Positions 40,680 to 49,912 are shown, numbered from the stretch's first letter. The stretch is 64,000 nt of DNA from Limisalsivibrio acetivorans (GCF_000421105.1 NZ_ATWF01000001.1:1150930-1214929), one strand, 5' to 3'. Notes: generated by a model not told the origin, from the letters alone. Made by a program: numbers and translations.

Positions 40680-41601
40680 TCTGCACCTCTTCCTTTATCT
40701 CGTTTAATGTTTGCCCCGCCTGTTTACTAAACCTTCCCCCAAGGGACACGGCTCTCTCGGCGGCATCCAATGCCTTATCGTAATCCCCCGTTTCCAGAAG
40801 AATATTTGCCAGATTATTCCAGAGAACTCCCCTATCGGGGTTTGCTTCCACAAGGTTCTCATATACCTCTGCAGCATGAGCAAGCTCACCCTCCCCATAC
40901 AAATAATTCGCATAGGCCATGCCTGCAAGGGGATTATCACTCCATTCACTGTACGCCCCTCTGTAGTACTCCGCAGGGTCACCTCCAACTTTTTCAAAGG
41001 CTGTTACGGAATCCACATAGGATGACGTTGACACAAAACCGGGTATACCATAGGGCTCAGGGAGTATGAAGCCCCATTTCCCCCCACGGTTCCAGGTATG
41101 CTCGAAGGTGGCTTCATCAAGGATAAGATCCTTCTCCAGACCGGAGTGCAGGCGAACCTTTTTCTCATCGGGATAGAGCCCAGTTACCACGGCGTAATGC
41201 CATACAGGGGCGAACCTGAGCCCGTTATTCTGCAGAACAACCACAGGATAGCCCATAGCAAGGGAATCCCTCAGCTCTGCGGGAGTGCCTATCTTATAGG
41301 GAACACGTCCGAAACGTCTGGCTCCGGAGAGCATCGCCGTCTGCAGGCTCCCTTTTCTTGAAGGGGTGTACACTGCACCGGTGAGGTTATCCAGCTGAAC
41401 ATCAACACCGCTATAGTCGAGCACAGCCGCCAGAGAGGCTGGACCGCACTGGTACTCCTCCTGCGGATAGAAGGGAACGTTCTCCACACTTACAGAAGAG
41501 GTTACCTCACTCTCCCAAACAGGGCTTACCTTCGCCGTACAGGCGCTTAAAAAAATAAAGACGGCGCATAAGAGCGCCGCCTTAAAGCTTGATGTTTCCA
41601 A
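40660..41601 (-). CDS. C39-family peptidase lipoprotein with TPR repeats (PA2778 type)
   Basis: 313 residues. Lipoprotein signal with lipobox at about residue 20 (AVFIFLSACTAKV). The C39 domain has the catalytic Cys in QEEYQCGPASLAAVLDYSG and the His in VWHYAVVTGL. Residues 225-300 form two TPR units (AGMAYANYLYGEGELAHAAE, WNNLANILLETGDYDKALDA). PA2778-type proteins travel with PA2779-type membrane proteins, as here. Likely a periplasmic protease on the outer membrane inner face; substrate unknown. Confidence 0.9.
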   Translation of the reverse strand: METSSFKAALLCAVFIFLSACTAKVSPVWESEVTSSVSVENVPFYPQEEYQCGPASLAAVLDYSGVDVQLDNLTGAVYTPSRKGSLQTAMLSGARRFGRVPYKIGTPAELRDSLAMGYPVVVLQNNGLRFAPVWHYAVVTGLYPDEKKVRLHSGLEKDLILDEATFEHTWNRGGKWGFILPEPYGIPGFVSTSSYVDSVTAFEKVGGDPAEYYRGAYSEWSDNPLAGMAYANYLYGEGELAHAAEVYENLVEANPDRGVLWNNLANILLETGDYDKALDAAERAVSLGGRFSKQAGQTLNEIKEEVQNGHKEE

Positions 41602-41607
41602 TTCTCT

Positions 41608-42003
41608 TTATCTTGTAAACTTGTAAACGTTTGTATAACCCATGATATCTGTGAAAAGAAGTACAAGGAAGATGAGAACAAGTGCGCCGACTATACCGCC
41701 GAGATCGCCACCTGCGGGTGCATTCTTAAGCTTGCCCGAAAGTGCTATAACCTCAGCATCGCTTAGTCCCTGAACCCTCTTCTCAGCTTCTTCAGGTGCA
41801 ACTCCCATACTCATCAGCTCATTCCTGAAATCATCCCTCGCCATAACGGATGATACATACTCCCTGGCTTCCTCCGCCTTCACAGACATGGAAAACTCGG
41901 AAGTGCTAACCATCCCCGCCGAAGCAACCTGAAGAGGCCCCGAAACAGAGAACATCACTGCGGCCATAAAAAGTGCCAGCATCCAGTTCTTAAATGCAAT
42001 CAT
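41608..42003 (-). CDS. PA2779-type small membrane protein, partner of the C39 peptidase
   Basis: 131 residues from the ATG at 42003, behind GGAGG. A signal-like first TM segment (FKNWMLALFMAAVMFSVSGP) precedes a helical periplasmic region with RDDFRNELMSMGVAPEEAEK and VQGLSDAEVIALSGKL, then GG and a final TM segment (IVGALVLIFLVLLFTDIMGY). The family is always found beside PA2778-type peptidases. It may be substrate or membrane anchor. Confidence 0.88.
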   Translation of the reverse strand: MIAFKNWMLALFMAAVMFSVSGPLQVASAGMVSTSEFSMSVKAEEAREYVSSVMARDDFRNELMSMGVAPEEAEKRVQGLSDAEVIALSGKLKNAPAGGDLGGIVGALVLIFLVLLFTDIMGYTNVYKFTR

Positions 42004-42217
42004 ACTTTCCTCCATAATAATATAATAACAGGGTCAAATGTCTCCCTCTTGAATGATAAGCCCTCCCCCCTCCTATTTCAACCTTTCATGTTTAATACGG
42101 TTAAATAACGGATACCTAAGTTTTTTTTGTACACAGGGTTGATAATCATACCATTTAAGTTATATTGAGAACCACGAAGATTCACATATGAACTATTATT
42201 TAAGAGGAGGAAAAATA

Positions 42218-42505
42218 ATGGAAGAAAGAAGCGTTTACATCGAAAAACTGGAAGCCAAGCTTAGAGAGCTTGAGGCAGAAATCGATAAACTCAAGGCAAA
42301 GGGTGAGGGCAAATCAGCCGATGCCAAGATAGAGTTTGAGCAGGCAATGGGAAGGCTTGAGGCAAAGCGTGATGAAATGCGCATTAAGCTGGAGGATCTG
42401 AACAAATCCACTTCCAGTGCCTGGGAAGAGCTCAAAGTTGGAACAGAGCAGGCTTGGAACGACCTCAAGAATGCAGTAGCCAACGCCTACGAAAAATATA
42501 AGTAA
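42218..42505 (+). CDS. Coiled-coil stress-type protein (sll1863-like)
   Basis: 95 residues from the ATG at 42218, which has AGGAGG eight bases upstream. Almost the whole protein is a heptad coiled coil: VYIEKLEAKLRELEAEIDKL, KIEFEQAMGRLEAKRDEMRI. It ends in SSAWEELKVGTEQAWNDLKN, a signature of sll1863-like stress proteins. Followed at 25 bases by a secreted protein of similar build. Confidence 0.78.
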   Translation: MEERSVYIEKLEAKLRELEAEIDKLKAKGEGKSADAKIEFEQAMGRLEAKRDEMRIKLEDLNKSTSSAWEELKVGTEQAWNDLKNAVANAYEKYK

Positions 42506-42530
42506 GGCAGTGCCTTACAAGGAGGTTCAT

Positions 42531-42977
42531 TTGAGAACCATCTTGAAATATGCGTTTATGTACACCTTTGCGGTTATGATAACATCTGCTTTTTTAACAG
42601 CAGGACCGCAGAAAGCATACGCAGACAATCATTATGATGATAAAATAGAGCAGAAGTACGAAGCTCTTAAGGAATACTCCGAGACCCATAAGGGTGAGGC
42701 TGTGGAAACAGCCAGAGAACTCAGGGAGGATATCGACAGGCGAATTGATACGCTGGAGAATAGAGCGGATGAGGAATGGGACAATATGTCCTCGGACGCT
42801 AAGACAAAATACCGCAAACAGATGCGCCAGCTGAGACACCAGCAGAATGAGATATCCGAATGGATAGGCGAGCTGAAACATTCCACAGGTGAAGCTTGGG
42901 AAGATGTAAAAGGCAGCATTGCCGATTCCTACGAGGATACCAAGGAGTATGCAGAGGATGTTGCCGATAACTTCTAG
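42531..42977 (+). CDS. Secreted coiled-coil protein, paralogue-like partner of the previous gene
   Basis: 148 residues from a TTG at 42531, seven bases after AAGGAGG. Signal peptide with FMYTFAVMITSAFLTAGPQK, cut near YADN. The mature protein is highly charged coiled coil (EYSETHKGEAVETARELRED, RKQMRQLRHQQNEISEWIGE) ending SGEAWEDVK-like (STGEAWEDVKGSIADSYED). The shared AWEDLK/AWEDVK end suggests common descent with the cytoplasmic gene before it. Possibly a paired cell-envelope stress system. Confidence 0.75.
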   Translation: MRTILKYAFMYTFAVMITSAFLTAGPQKAYADNHYDDKIEQKYEALKEYSETHKGEAVETARELREDIDRRIDTLENRADEEWDNMSSDAKTKYRKQMRQLRHQQNEISEWIGELKHSTGEAWEDVKGSIADSYEDTKEYAEDVADNF

Positions 42978-43004
42978 GTACAATCTGTTACTATGAATAA
43001 CCAG

Positions 43005-43030
43005 GGCCGGGTGATTATCCGGCCTTTTTT
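43005..43030 (+). terminator. Terminator of the coiled-coil gene pair
   Basis: GGCCGG and CCGGCC pair around GTGATTAT and are followed by six T on the plus strand. Confidence 0.9.
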
Positions 43031-43087
43031 ATGCCCCTATCTCTTATAAATAATGGACAAGTCGCCGAAATAGAAATATAACGCAGT

Positions 43088-43846
43088 ATGGACTTCTATA
43101 TTCTTAAGCTGATTCTTCTTTTTGTATCCGGTTATATTGCGGGGATCATAAACACCATCGCCGGCGGGGGCTCCTTCCTGACAATACCCATACTTATTTT
43201 TTTAGGTCTTCCCCCGACAGTTGCCAACGCCACAAACAGGCTCTCGGTGTTCATGCAGTCCCTTTCCGGCCTTCGGAAGTTCCGTGAGCACAAGGTTCTC
43301 CCACTCAAGTTCGGGCTCATAATATCGATACCCGCCACCGTCGGTGCACTCATGGGGGCATACATGGCCACCATCGTGAGCGATGTCGCCTTTAAGAAGT
43401 ATCTGGCCGTTTTCATGGTCCTTATGACCCTGCTTACGTTCCTTAACCCGGGAAAGATGCTCGAGAGCAGGGATGTTCCCATAAGTCCTGCTAAGTGGGT
43501 CTTTCTCACCGTTGCGATGTTCATCGTTGGCATCTACGGCGGATTCATACAGGCCGGGGTCGGTTTCCTGTTCCTCGCCGCCATGAGCATAACAGGCTAC
43601 GACCTGCTCAGGGGTAACGCACTCAAGATGTTCGTTGTTCTGGTGCTCACCACCTTCTCGCTGATAATCTTCATAGCCAGCGGCAAGGTAAATTTCTTCC
43701 TCGGTCTCGTACTGGGAGTGGGAAGCGTCCTCGGTGCCCATACCGGAGCATCACTTTCCGTGAAGAAGGGGAACAAATTCATCCAGCGATTCGTTGTTGT
43801 AGCCGTAATATCCTTTGCAGTTCTTCTACTACTCGATATGCGCTAG
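43088..43846 (+). CDS. TauE/SafE-family (TSUP) sulfur-compound exporter
   Basis: 252 residues with about eight TM segments. The two family repeats start SGYIAGIINTIAGGGSFLTI and FIVGIYGGFIQAGVGFLFL, with PIL-FLGLPPTVANATNRLS following the first. The family moves sulfite, sulfoacetate or related anions across the inner membrane. Convergent with the copper ATPase, overlapping by four bases. Confidence 0.92.
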   Translation: MDFYILKLILLFVSGYIAGIINTIAGGGSFLTIPILIFLGLPPTVANATNRLSVFMQSLSGLRKFREHKVLPLKFGLIISIPATVGALMGAYMATIVSDVAFKKYLAVFMVLMTLLTFLNPGKMLESRDVPISPAKWVFLTVAMFIVGIYGGFIQAGVGFLFLAAMSITGYDLLRGNALKMFVVLVLTTFSLIIFIASGKVNFFLGLVLGVGSVLGAHTGASLSVKKGNKFIQRFVVVAVISFAVLLLLDMR

Positions 43847-45789
43847 GCCTTCCTCAGAAGCTGGGCGTTAAGGGCGACTATAACCGTGCTCAGCGACATA
43901 ACAGCCGCACCGAATGCCGGCGTAATAACAATACCAAGCGGCTTTGCAAGACCTGCGGCCAAGGGCATAGCCACAACGTTATATCCAGCCGCCCACCAAA
44001 GGTTCTGCACCATCTTGGAGCCTGTGTTACCTGAGAAGTCAATGATTCTCCCCATCTTTGAAGGGTTGTTCTCGCTGAGAACGATATCTGAACTTTCAAC
44101 GGCGACATCCGTTCCAGCGCCAATAGCGATACCGATATCCGCTGTAGCTAATGATGGTGCATCGTTGATACCGTCACCAACCATGGCTGTGGTTCCTTCC
44201 TCCTCCATAACACGCTTCACCTTATCCTCTTTTTCATCGGGTAGTACCTCTGCAAAATATTCATCTATACCAAGCTCATCGGATACATCACGGCTGACAT
44301 CCTCGGAATCCCCCGAAAGCAGGATAACCTTTATACCCATATTCTTAAGGCTTGATACAGCATCGTAGGAATCCTCTCTGATGGTATCACCCACGGCAAA
44401 AAGCCCTTTCACAGAACCATCCACGTTAAGGGCGATTACGGTTTTACCCGCATTCCCCCACTCCTCCGAATGGGACAGAAACTCCTCTCCTGCATTCTCT
44501 GCGGCGAAGTCCATCTTACCGATAAGCACCTCTTTCCCGTCAACGGAGGCCTTCACACCCTTACCTGAGACAGCTTCGAAGCTGTCCGGATCCAAGGGGC
44601 TAACCCCCTTTTCCTTAGTGTGGGAAAGTATTGCGGCGGCATATCCATGCTCAGAGCCCTTCTCTGCGGAGGCGGCAATGCGCAGATTCTCATCCTCATC
44701 CTCCGGAAAGTAAGTATCGTCAACGCTCAACTCACCGGTGGTAAGGGTTCCCGTTTTATCGAAGATAACCGCCTTAAGTTCGCTTGCCGCTTCGAAGGCC
44801 TCTCTGTTTCGAATGATAACCCCTTCAGAAGCCATTCTGGATGTTGCAATGGATGCTGCAAGGGGTATGGCAAGGCCAAGGGCATGGGGGCATGCGATAA
44901 CAAGAACACCAACCGCCCTTGAAAGCCCTGTCTCAAGACCTGTAAAAGATGCCCAGAAAACAAAGGCGGCAATGGATATACCAAGAGCCAGATAGAAGAT
45001 AAAGGCGGCTGCCTTGTCCGCAAATAGCTGTCTATCTGATTTACTCTCCTGTGCCTTTTCGACCAACTCAATAACACTGTTGAGGAAGCTCTCCTCTCCG
45101 GCACCGGTGATCTTAACATGTATGGAACTGTTACCGTTTATGGAACCACCCACAACCTCATCACCCTTCCCCTTGGCAACGGGCTTTGATTCACCGGATA
45201 CGAGGGATTCGTTAACCTCCGATTCCCCTTTAACGATCTTACCGTCCGCAGGGATGCTTTCACCGGGCTTCACAAGAACCGTATCCCCTTTCTTTAGATC
45301 GTTTACTGATACCGACTTAACATCATCCCCATCAAGTTTATGTGCCTCATCCGGCAACAGTTTTGCAAGCTCTTCAAGGGCTGAGGATGCGGAGCTTACA
45401 CTGCGCATCTCGATCCAATGACCGAGGAGCATAACATCAAGCAGTGTCGCAAGCTCCCAGAAGAAGGGTGTCACATTGGGGATAAAAAGAGATACAACCG
45501 AGTAGACGAAGGCCACAGTAATTGCCAGGGATATCAGAGTCATCATTCCGGGGCGGAGTGACTTGAGCTCATCAAGCGCCCCTTTGGTAAAGGGAAAGCC
45601 CCCGTATGTATACATGAATACACCGATCGCACCCTGAATCCAAGGTGCAAAGGGTATATGCAGAACCTGACCGAGTGTCAGCTTCTGTATAAAATCTGAA
45701 AGTAAAAGTACGGGTATTGTCAGAACAAGGTTTATCCAAAAACGTGTTTTGAACATCTGAATATGATGTTCATGACCGCCGTGTGCCAT
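43843..45789 (-). CDS. copB: Copper-translocating P-type ATPase, CopB type
   Basis: 648 residues. Metal motif is VIACPHALGLAIPLA, the CPH form of P1B-3 (CopB) ATPases, rather than CPC. P-domain AVIFDKTGTLTTGEL, TGES-equivalent VSGESKPVAKG, hinge MVGDGINDAPSLATADIG. There is no Cys-rich metal domain; the N-terminus has His residues (HGGHEHHIQ). The His-rich end and CPH motif suggest Cu(II) or Ag export. TACCCC-TCATC-GGGGTA upstream suggests CsoR control. Confidence 0.94.
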   Translation of the reverse strand: MAHGGHEHHIQMFKTRFWINLVLTIPVLLLSDFIQKLTLGQVLHIPFAPWIQGAIGVFMYTYGGFPFTKGALDELKSLRPGMMTLISLAITVAFVYSVVSLFIPNVTPFFWELATLLDVMLLGHWIEMRSVSSASSALEELAKLLPDEAHKLDGDDVKSVSVNDLKKGDTVLVKPGESIPADGKIVKGESEVNESLVSGESKPVAKGKGDEVVGGSINGNSSIHVKITGAGEESFLNSVIELVEKAQESKSDRQLFADKAAAFIFYLALGISIAAFVFWASFTGLETGLSRAVGVLVIACPHALGLAIPLAASIATSRMASEGVIIRNREAFEAASELKAVIFDKTGTLTTGELSVDDTYFPEDEDENLRIAASAEKGSEHGYAAAILSHTKEKGVSPLDPDSFEAVSGKGVKASVDGKEVLIGKMDFAAENAGEEFLSHSEEWGNAGKTVIALNVDGSVKGLFAVGDTIREDSYDAVSSLKNMGIKVILLSGDSEDVSRDVSDELGIDEYFAEVLPDEKEDKVKRVMEEEGTTAMVGDGINDAPSLATADIGIAIGAGTDVAVESSDIVLSENNPSKMGRIIDFSGNTGSKMVQNLWWAAGYNVVAMPLAAGLAKPLGIVITPAFGAAVMSLSTVIVALNAQLLRKA

Positions 45790-45810
45790 CTTATCCTCCT
45801 CACAGTCAAA

Positions 45811-45827
45811 TACCCCTCATCGGGGTA
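45811..45827. promoter_or_regulatory. CsoR-like operator upstream of copB
   Basis: TACCCC, five bases (TCATC), GGGGTA: an inverted repeat with the TACCCC/GGGGTA arms known for copper-sensing CsoR repressors. It lies 22 bases upstream of the copB start. No csoR gene is in the window. Confidence 0.65.
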
Positions 45828-45877
45828 GGAATCATACTCATATGAATAGGAGGATAGAAGTATTCATCAAGGGTGAA

Positions 45878-46501
45878 TCAGCGAAAAATTCCTCCGGCAC
45901 GTACTGGCGCACCGTCTGAATCATCAAATTTTAACGGAAAGCAGTAAAAGTCAAACACTGGAGAGGATATTTCATTAAGATTTTTGAGATTTTCCACAAT
46001 AACCATCCCAGAGCCGAGCAGGATTTTATGAACTGCAAAATCTTTAGTATCCACAGGGTCTACGGATATGGCATCAACACCGACACCCTTGAGATCCGCC
46101 GCTGCGAGTATGCCTGCCGAATCTTCATCCATCACAGGGAAGTTTTCAAAGTATTCATCACGCCCCCACTTTGAGTCCCATCCGGTTTTAAGGATGAAGT
46201 AATCGATATCGGAGAGATCAAGGCTTCTCAGCATATCTCCGGTGATAACAAGGGTATTGGCCGGAACATCACAGATAAAAGCCTTACCTGTAAAATGGGA
46301 GAGCGGATATTCCTCAAGCCGCTTTCCCTCCTCTATAAGGTGGTATGGTGCATCAACATGGGTTCCGGTATGTGAAAAGAGATTAAGCCTTGTTTCCACA
46401 AAGCCCTCATCTTCATAGGCGCATTCTTTGATAAAAACAGGAGCCTCTGTGCCCGGATAAACGGGCATGGAGGGGGAAATTATATGTGTCAGGTCAATCA
46501 T
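45878..46501 (-). CDS. Cyclase family protein (kynurenine formamidase fold)
   Basis: 207 residues. Metal motif FSHTGTHVDAPYHL matches H-x-G-T-H-x-D-x-P-x-H of the family; it begins IDLTHIISPSMPVYPGTEAP, as usual. The late GVDAISVDPVDTKDFAVHKI is the second conserved region. Manganese or zinc hydrolases such as KynB belong here, but no tryptophan pathway gene is near, so the substrate is open. Confidence 0.9.
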   Translation of the reverse strand: MIDLTHIISPSMPVYPGTEAPVFIKECAYEDEGFVETRLNLFSHTGTHVDAPYHLIEEGKRLEEYPLSHFTGKAFICDVPANTLVITGDMLRSLDLSDIDYFILKTGWDSKWGRDEYFENFPVMDEDSAGILAAADLKGVGVDAISVDPVDTKDFAVHKILLGSGMVIVENLKNLNEISSPVFDFYCFPLKFDDSDGAPVRAGGIFR

Positions 46502-46552
46502 CGCATCCTCGCAAAAAAGATACTTTAATGCGAGGATTGCATATTGTCAATA

Positions 46553-47227
46553 TTATGCCATGGGAAGAATATAGAGCAGTATTGCCATGAAATGGCAGAA
46601 GCTCCCGCCCAGAACAAAGAAGTGCCATATCTCATGGAAACCGAAGATTCCGGGCCAGGGGTTCGGCTTCTTCATGCCGTAGATTACTGCACCGACACTG
46701 TAGAGCATCCCCCCCGAAGCGAGCCATATAACACCGCCGAGTGGAACTGTCTGAACTATGGGATATATAGCAACGATGCACACCCAGCCCATAAGGAGAT
46801 ATATTATCGTGGAGAACCACCTGGGGGCGGTTATCCAGAGAATCTTGAAAAAGACCCCTGCAGCGGCAAGCCCCCACACAACGCCGAAGATGCTCCATCC
46901 CCATGCACCCCTTAGAGGAACAAGGCAGAAGGGTGTATAGGTTCCCGCAATCATAAGAAATATCATTACATGATCGAAACGCTTCAGGAGCCTCGTTCCT
47001 TTCTCATTCAACGGGAGCAGATGATAAAGCGCACTGGCGAGATAGAGGAGTGTCATAGAGGTTCCATAAACAGAGAAAGATACTGTGTGCCAAGGCGTAG
47101 AACGGTATACGGACATAGCCACAAGCACCGTTAAAGCTGTAAGCGAAAGAAACGCTCCCACGAGATGGGAAAAACCGCTCACAGGTTCCTTGAATCGAAT
47201 AGCTTTTGCTCTTGTTTTATTCTCCAT
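46553..47227 (-). CDS. Hemolysin III family membrane protein (TrhA/PAQR type)
   Basis: 224 residues with seven TM segments. Conserved family residues: PVSGFSHLVGAFLSLTALTV at the start, LYLASALYHLLPLNEKGTRL then FDHVMIFLMIAGTYTPFCLV, and EIWHFFVLGGSFCHFMAIL near the end; the Ser, Asp and His residues in these regions bind zinc in PAQR proteins. Likely a membrane hydrolase. Divergent from the DUF362 operon. Confidence 0.92.
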   Translation of the reverse strand: MENKTRAKAIRFKEPVSGFSHLVGAFLSLTALTVLVAMSVYRSTPWHTVSFSVYGTSMTLLYLASALYHLLPLNEKGTRLLKRFDHVMIFLMIAGTYTPFCLVPLRGAWGWSIFGVVWGLAAAGVFFKILWITAPRWFSTIIYLLMGWVCIVAIYPIVQTVPLGGVIWLASGGMLYSVGAVIYGMKKPNPWPGIFGFHEIWHFFVLGGSFCHFMAILLYILPMA

Positions 47228-47335
47228 TACTGCTGCCCTCTTTAGTGTTGTGATCCTAAATATATCACCCGTGCTTCAATAATAAACAGTTTTTCGCATA
47301 TTTGCTAAATTTCTAACATTATTACGAATTATCCT

Positions 47336-47348
47336 TGTCATAATGACA
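47336..47348. promoter_or_regulatory. Palindrome TGTCAT-A-ATGACA before the DUF362 operon
   Basis: A perfect 6-1-6 palindrome. TTGTCAT repeats at 47354, where it forms the -35 box of a candidate promoter. Placed between divergent genes, so it may control either. Confidence 0.45.
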
Positions 47349-47353
47349 TACTG

Positions 47354-47382
47354 TTGTCATTGATATTACTCTTTGATATAAT
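47354..47382 (+). promoter_or_regulatory. Candidate sigma-70 promoter of the DUF362 operon
   Basis: TTGTCA and TATAAT are separated by 17 bases, near consensus. The start codon is 70 bases downstream. Confidence 0.6.
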
Positions 47383-47452
47383 TTATCCATAATTGTGACA
47401 CTGATTTGACTGACTCCATGAGTACTGTATAATTGCATTGTGAGGAACAAAA

Positions 47453-48352
47453 ATGATTAACAGAAGAAGATTCCTTAAGGCCGGACTGGCCGCCGGATTA
47501 ACGGTGGGTGCATACAGTTCCGGACTGGTTAAAGCCTCGGCGGCTGAAAAGAAGGCTGATGTTTTCGTCATTGAATCGAAGGACACTGAAAAGTCTATAA
47601 GAGCACTTATGAACAAACTGGGCGGAATGAGTGCTTTCGTTAAGAAAGGTGATACAGTTCTGCTCAAGCCTAATATGGCATGGTCCAGAGCTCCGGAGTA
47701 TGCGGCGAACACTAACCCCGATGTCGTGGCGGCTGTGGTGAAGCTCTGCCTTGAGGCTGGAGCGGGAAAGGTACAGGTTACCGACAACTCCTGCAACAGC
47801 ATGAAGAGCGTGTACTCCATAAGCGGCATCGCCGAAGCAGCGGCAAACGCTGGTGCAGAGGTGTTTTACCCCAGAAGACAGCATTATGAAAAGATGCGCA
47901 TCAACGGAGATTTCGTCGATGAATGGGAGGTCATGAAACCTGTCATAGAGGCGGATGTTCTCATTAACATACCCATAGCCAAACAGCACGGCTCCTCCCG
48001 GATAACTGCGGGGATGAAGAACTGGCTCGGTGCAGTGGGGGGCAACCGGGGCTTTATGCATCAGGACATACATAGATGCATTGCAGACCTCGCCGCCTTC
48101 TTCAAGCCGGACTTGACCATTATCGACTGCACAAGGGTTCTGATGCAGGGGGGCCCCACTGGCGGTGATCTGGATGATGTCCGCAGGCTCGATATGGTTA
48201 TGGCATCCCTTGACCCCGTTGCTCTGGATGCTGTAACGGCTAAACTGCTCGGTGCAAAGCCGGAAGATATCGATTTCCTACGTTATGCAACAAAGAAAGG
48301 TTTGGGCACGATGAATCTGGACGAGATTAATATCAATCAAGAGAAGGTATGA
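47453..48352 (+). CDS. DUF362 protein with twin-arginine signal
   Basis: 299 residues. The N-terminus NRRRFLKAGLAAGLTVGAYS is a Tat signal with R-R-x-F-L-K. The DUF362 domain begins at about residue 60 with GDTVLLKPNMAWSRAPEYAA, then NPDVVAAVVKLCLEAGAGKV and KQHGSSRITAGMKNWLGAVG. No Cys cluster is present. It overlaps the polyferredoxin gene by ATGA, so the two work together in the periplasmic or membrane redox path. Confidence 0.9.
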   Translation: MINRRRFLKAGLAAGLTVGAYSSGLVKASAAEKKADVFVIESKDTEKSIRALMNKLGGMSAFVKKGDTVLLKPNMAWSRAPEYAANTNPDVVAAVVKLCLEAGAGKVQVTDNSCNSMKSVYSISGIAEAAANAGAEVFYPRRQHYEKMRINGDFVDEWEVMKPVIEADVLINIPIAKQHGSSRITAGMKNWLGAVGGNRGFMHQDIHRCIADLAAFFKPDLTIIDCTRVLMQGGPTGGDLDDVRRLDMVMASLDPVALDAVTAKLLGAKPEDIDFLRYATKKGLGTMNLDEININQEKV

Positions 48353-49911
48353 ATCTACGTAATCTGAGAAGGATTTCCCAGCTCACAGTCCTGATTCTAT
48401 TCGTATATATCTTTCTGCAAACCCGCCTGGACACGGGTGATTTCACGAGTGCGGTGAGCCTCAAAAGCAACATGAAGGCGTTCTTCGCCATAGATCCTCT
48501 GCACGCTGTTTCAACCCTCCTCTCCGCAGGGGATGTATTCCCTCTGCTGTGGTTTTCGCTAATCACAGTGGGGATAACACTGCTCTTTGGCCGTGTTTTC
48601 TGCGGATGGTTCTGCCCCTTCGGCACACTCCACCATATCACAGGCAAGCTGGCAGAGCGGATGGGCTTCTCCCCCTCATACTCCTATTCCCCAAAGCAGA
48701 GACTAAAATACTATATACTTGTTGCGCTTCTGGTTTCTGCAATCATGGGTGTTAATTTGGCAGGATACATGGATCCCCTGTCCCTGCTTGTCCGCTCCCT
48801 CGGCTCCTTCTTCATACCTCTCTTACAGTGGAGTGCGGAGGGGCTTCACAACATATTAGGTACCGCCGGCATCAATGCGGATCCTATGATGTTCTATCTT
48901 GCGGACCACGTTTTCGGCACGGACTACGTATATATTGGACAGGCCTTTCTCATCGGCCTTATATTCCTCACCCTTCTCGGTATGAACTTTATCCACAGAC
49001 GCTTCTGGTGCAGATTTCTGTGCCCTCTCGGGGCATTGCTGGGGCTCATATCGAAGTTCTCCCTTTTCAGGATTAAATCCGCCCCCTGCTCCTCCTGCGG
49101 TAAGTGCCTGAACGACTGCGAGGGTGCGGCGGACCCCATGGGGGATGTGCGTACGGAGGAGTGTCTTATGGTTCTTAACTGTCTGGAGGCATGCCCTGAA
49201 AGCGCCATAGGGTGGGGTATGGAGACAAAGCCTGCAAAGATAGATCTCAGTAAACGGCATACTGGAACCGCTCTTCTCGCTGGGTTTGCAGCCGCTCCTC
49301 TCTTCCGTCTGGGGCTCCATGATACTCGACCCGTACCAGGACTTATAAGACCCCCCGGAGCTCTTGCGGAGAAGGATTTCCTTGATAGATGCGTCCGGTG
49401 TGAAGCGTGTATACGTGTATGTCCGGAGAATTTTCTACAGCCCGCTCTCCTTGAGGGGAGGCTTGAGGGTCTCTGGACACCCATTGGCAACGGCAACACC
49501 GGATACTGCGAATACAGCTGCAACATATGCGCCGAGGTATGCCCCACCGGTGCCATAGAACTCCATCCTGTTGCGGAAAAGAAAAAGATCTCCATCGGAA
49601 CAGCCTTTATCGACCCGGGCAGGTGCCTCCCCTTCGCCTTCGACCGTAACTGTATAGTTTGCGAGGAACACTGCCCCACACCTGAAAAGGCGATCATCTT
49701 CCGTGAAACCGACAGGAAAGCAACGGACGGGCAGGTCATAAAGGAGCCTGTGATTGTCCCCGACCTCTGCATCGGCTGTGCCATATGTCAGGCGAAGTGC
49801 CCCGTTGTGGACAGCCCGGCCATATACGTAACATCCGTTGGTGAAACGAGGGATCCGGACAACCGTATGCTCCCCGATTTCGAGATGCCCTCAGGAAGTC
49901 CCTACGGATAA
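48349..49911 (+). CDS. Membrane polyferredoxin, NapH/NosR-like
   Basis: 520 residues. Four or five TM helices in the first 230 residues with C-x3-CP loops (VFCGWFCPFGTLHHITG, WCRFLCPLGALLGL). Then many [4Fe-4S] motifs: CSSCGKCLNDC, LNCLEACP, CVRCEACIRVCPENFL, CNICAEVCPTGAI, CIVCEEHCP, CIGCAICQAKCPV. An internal hydrophobic piece near residue 310 separates two cluster blocks. It likely passes electrons from menaquinol outward or inward. Ends in a shared terminator. Confidence 0.92.
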   Translation: MNLRNLRRISQLTVLILFVYIFLQTRLDTGDFTSAVSLKSNMKAFFAIDPLHAVSTLLSAGDVFPLLWFSLITVGITLLFGRVFCGWFCPFGTLHHITGKLAERMGFSPSYSYSPKQRLKYYILVALLVSAIMGVNLAGYMDPLSLLVRSLGSFFIPLLQWSAEGLHNILGTAGINADPMMFYLADHVFGTDYVYIGQAFLIGLIFLTLLGMNFIHRRFWCRFLCPLGALLGLISKFSLFRIKSAPCSSCGKCLNDCEGAADPMGDVRTEECLMVLNCLEACPESAIGWGMETKPAKIDLSKRHTGTALLAGFAAAPLFRLGLHDTRPVPGLIRPPGALAEKDFLDRCVRCEACIRVCPENFLQPALLEGRLEGLWTPIGNGNTGYCEYSCNICAEVCPTGAIELHPVAEKKKISIGTAFIDPGRCLPFAFDRNCIVCEEHCPTPEKAIIFRETDRKATDGQVIKEPVIVPDLCIGCAICQAKCPVVDSPAIYVTSVGETRDPDNRMLPDFEMPSGSPYG

Positions 49912-49912
49912 T

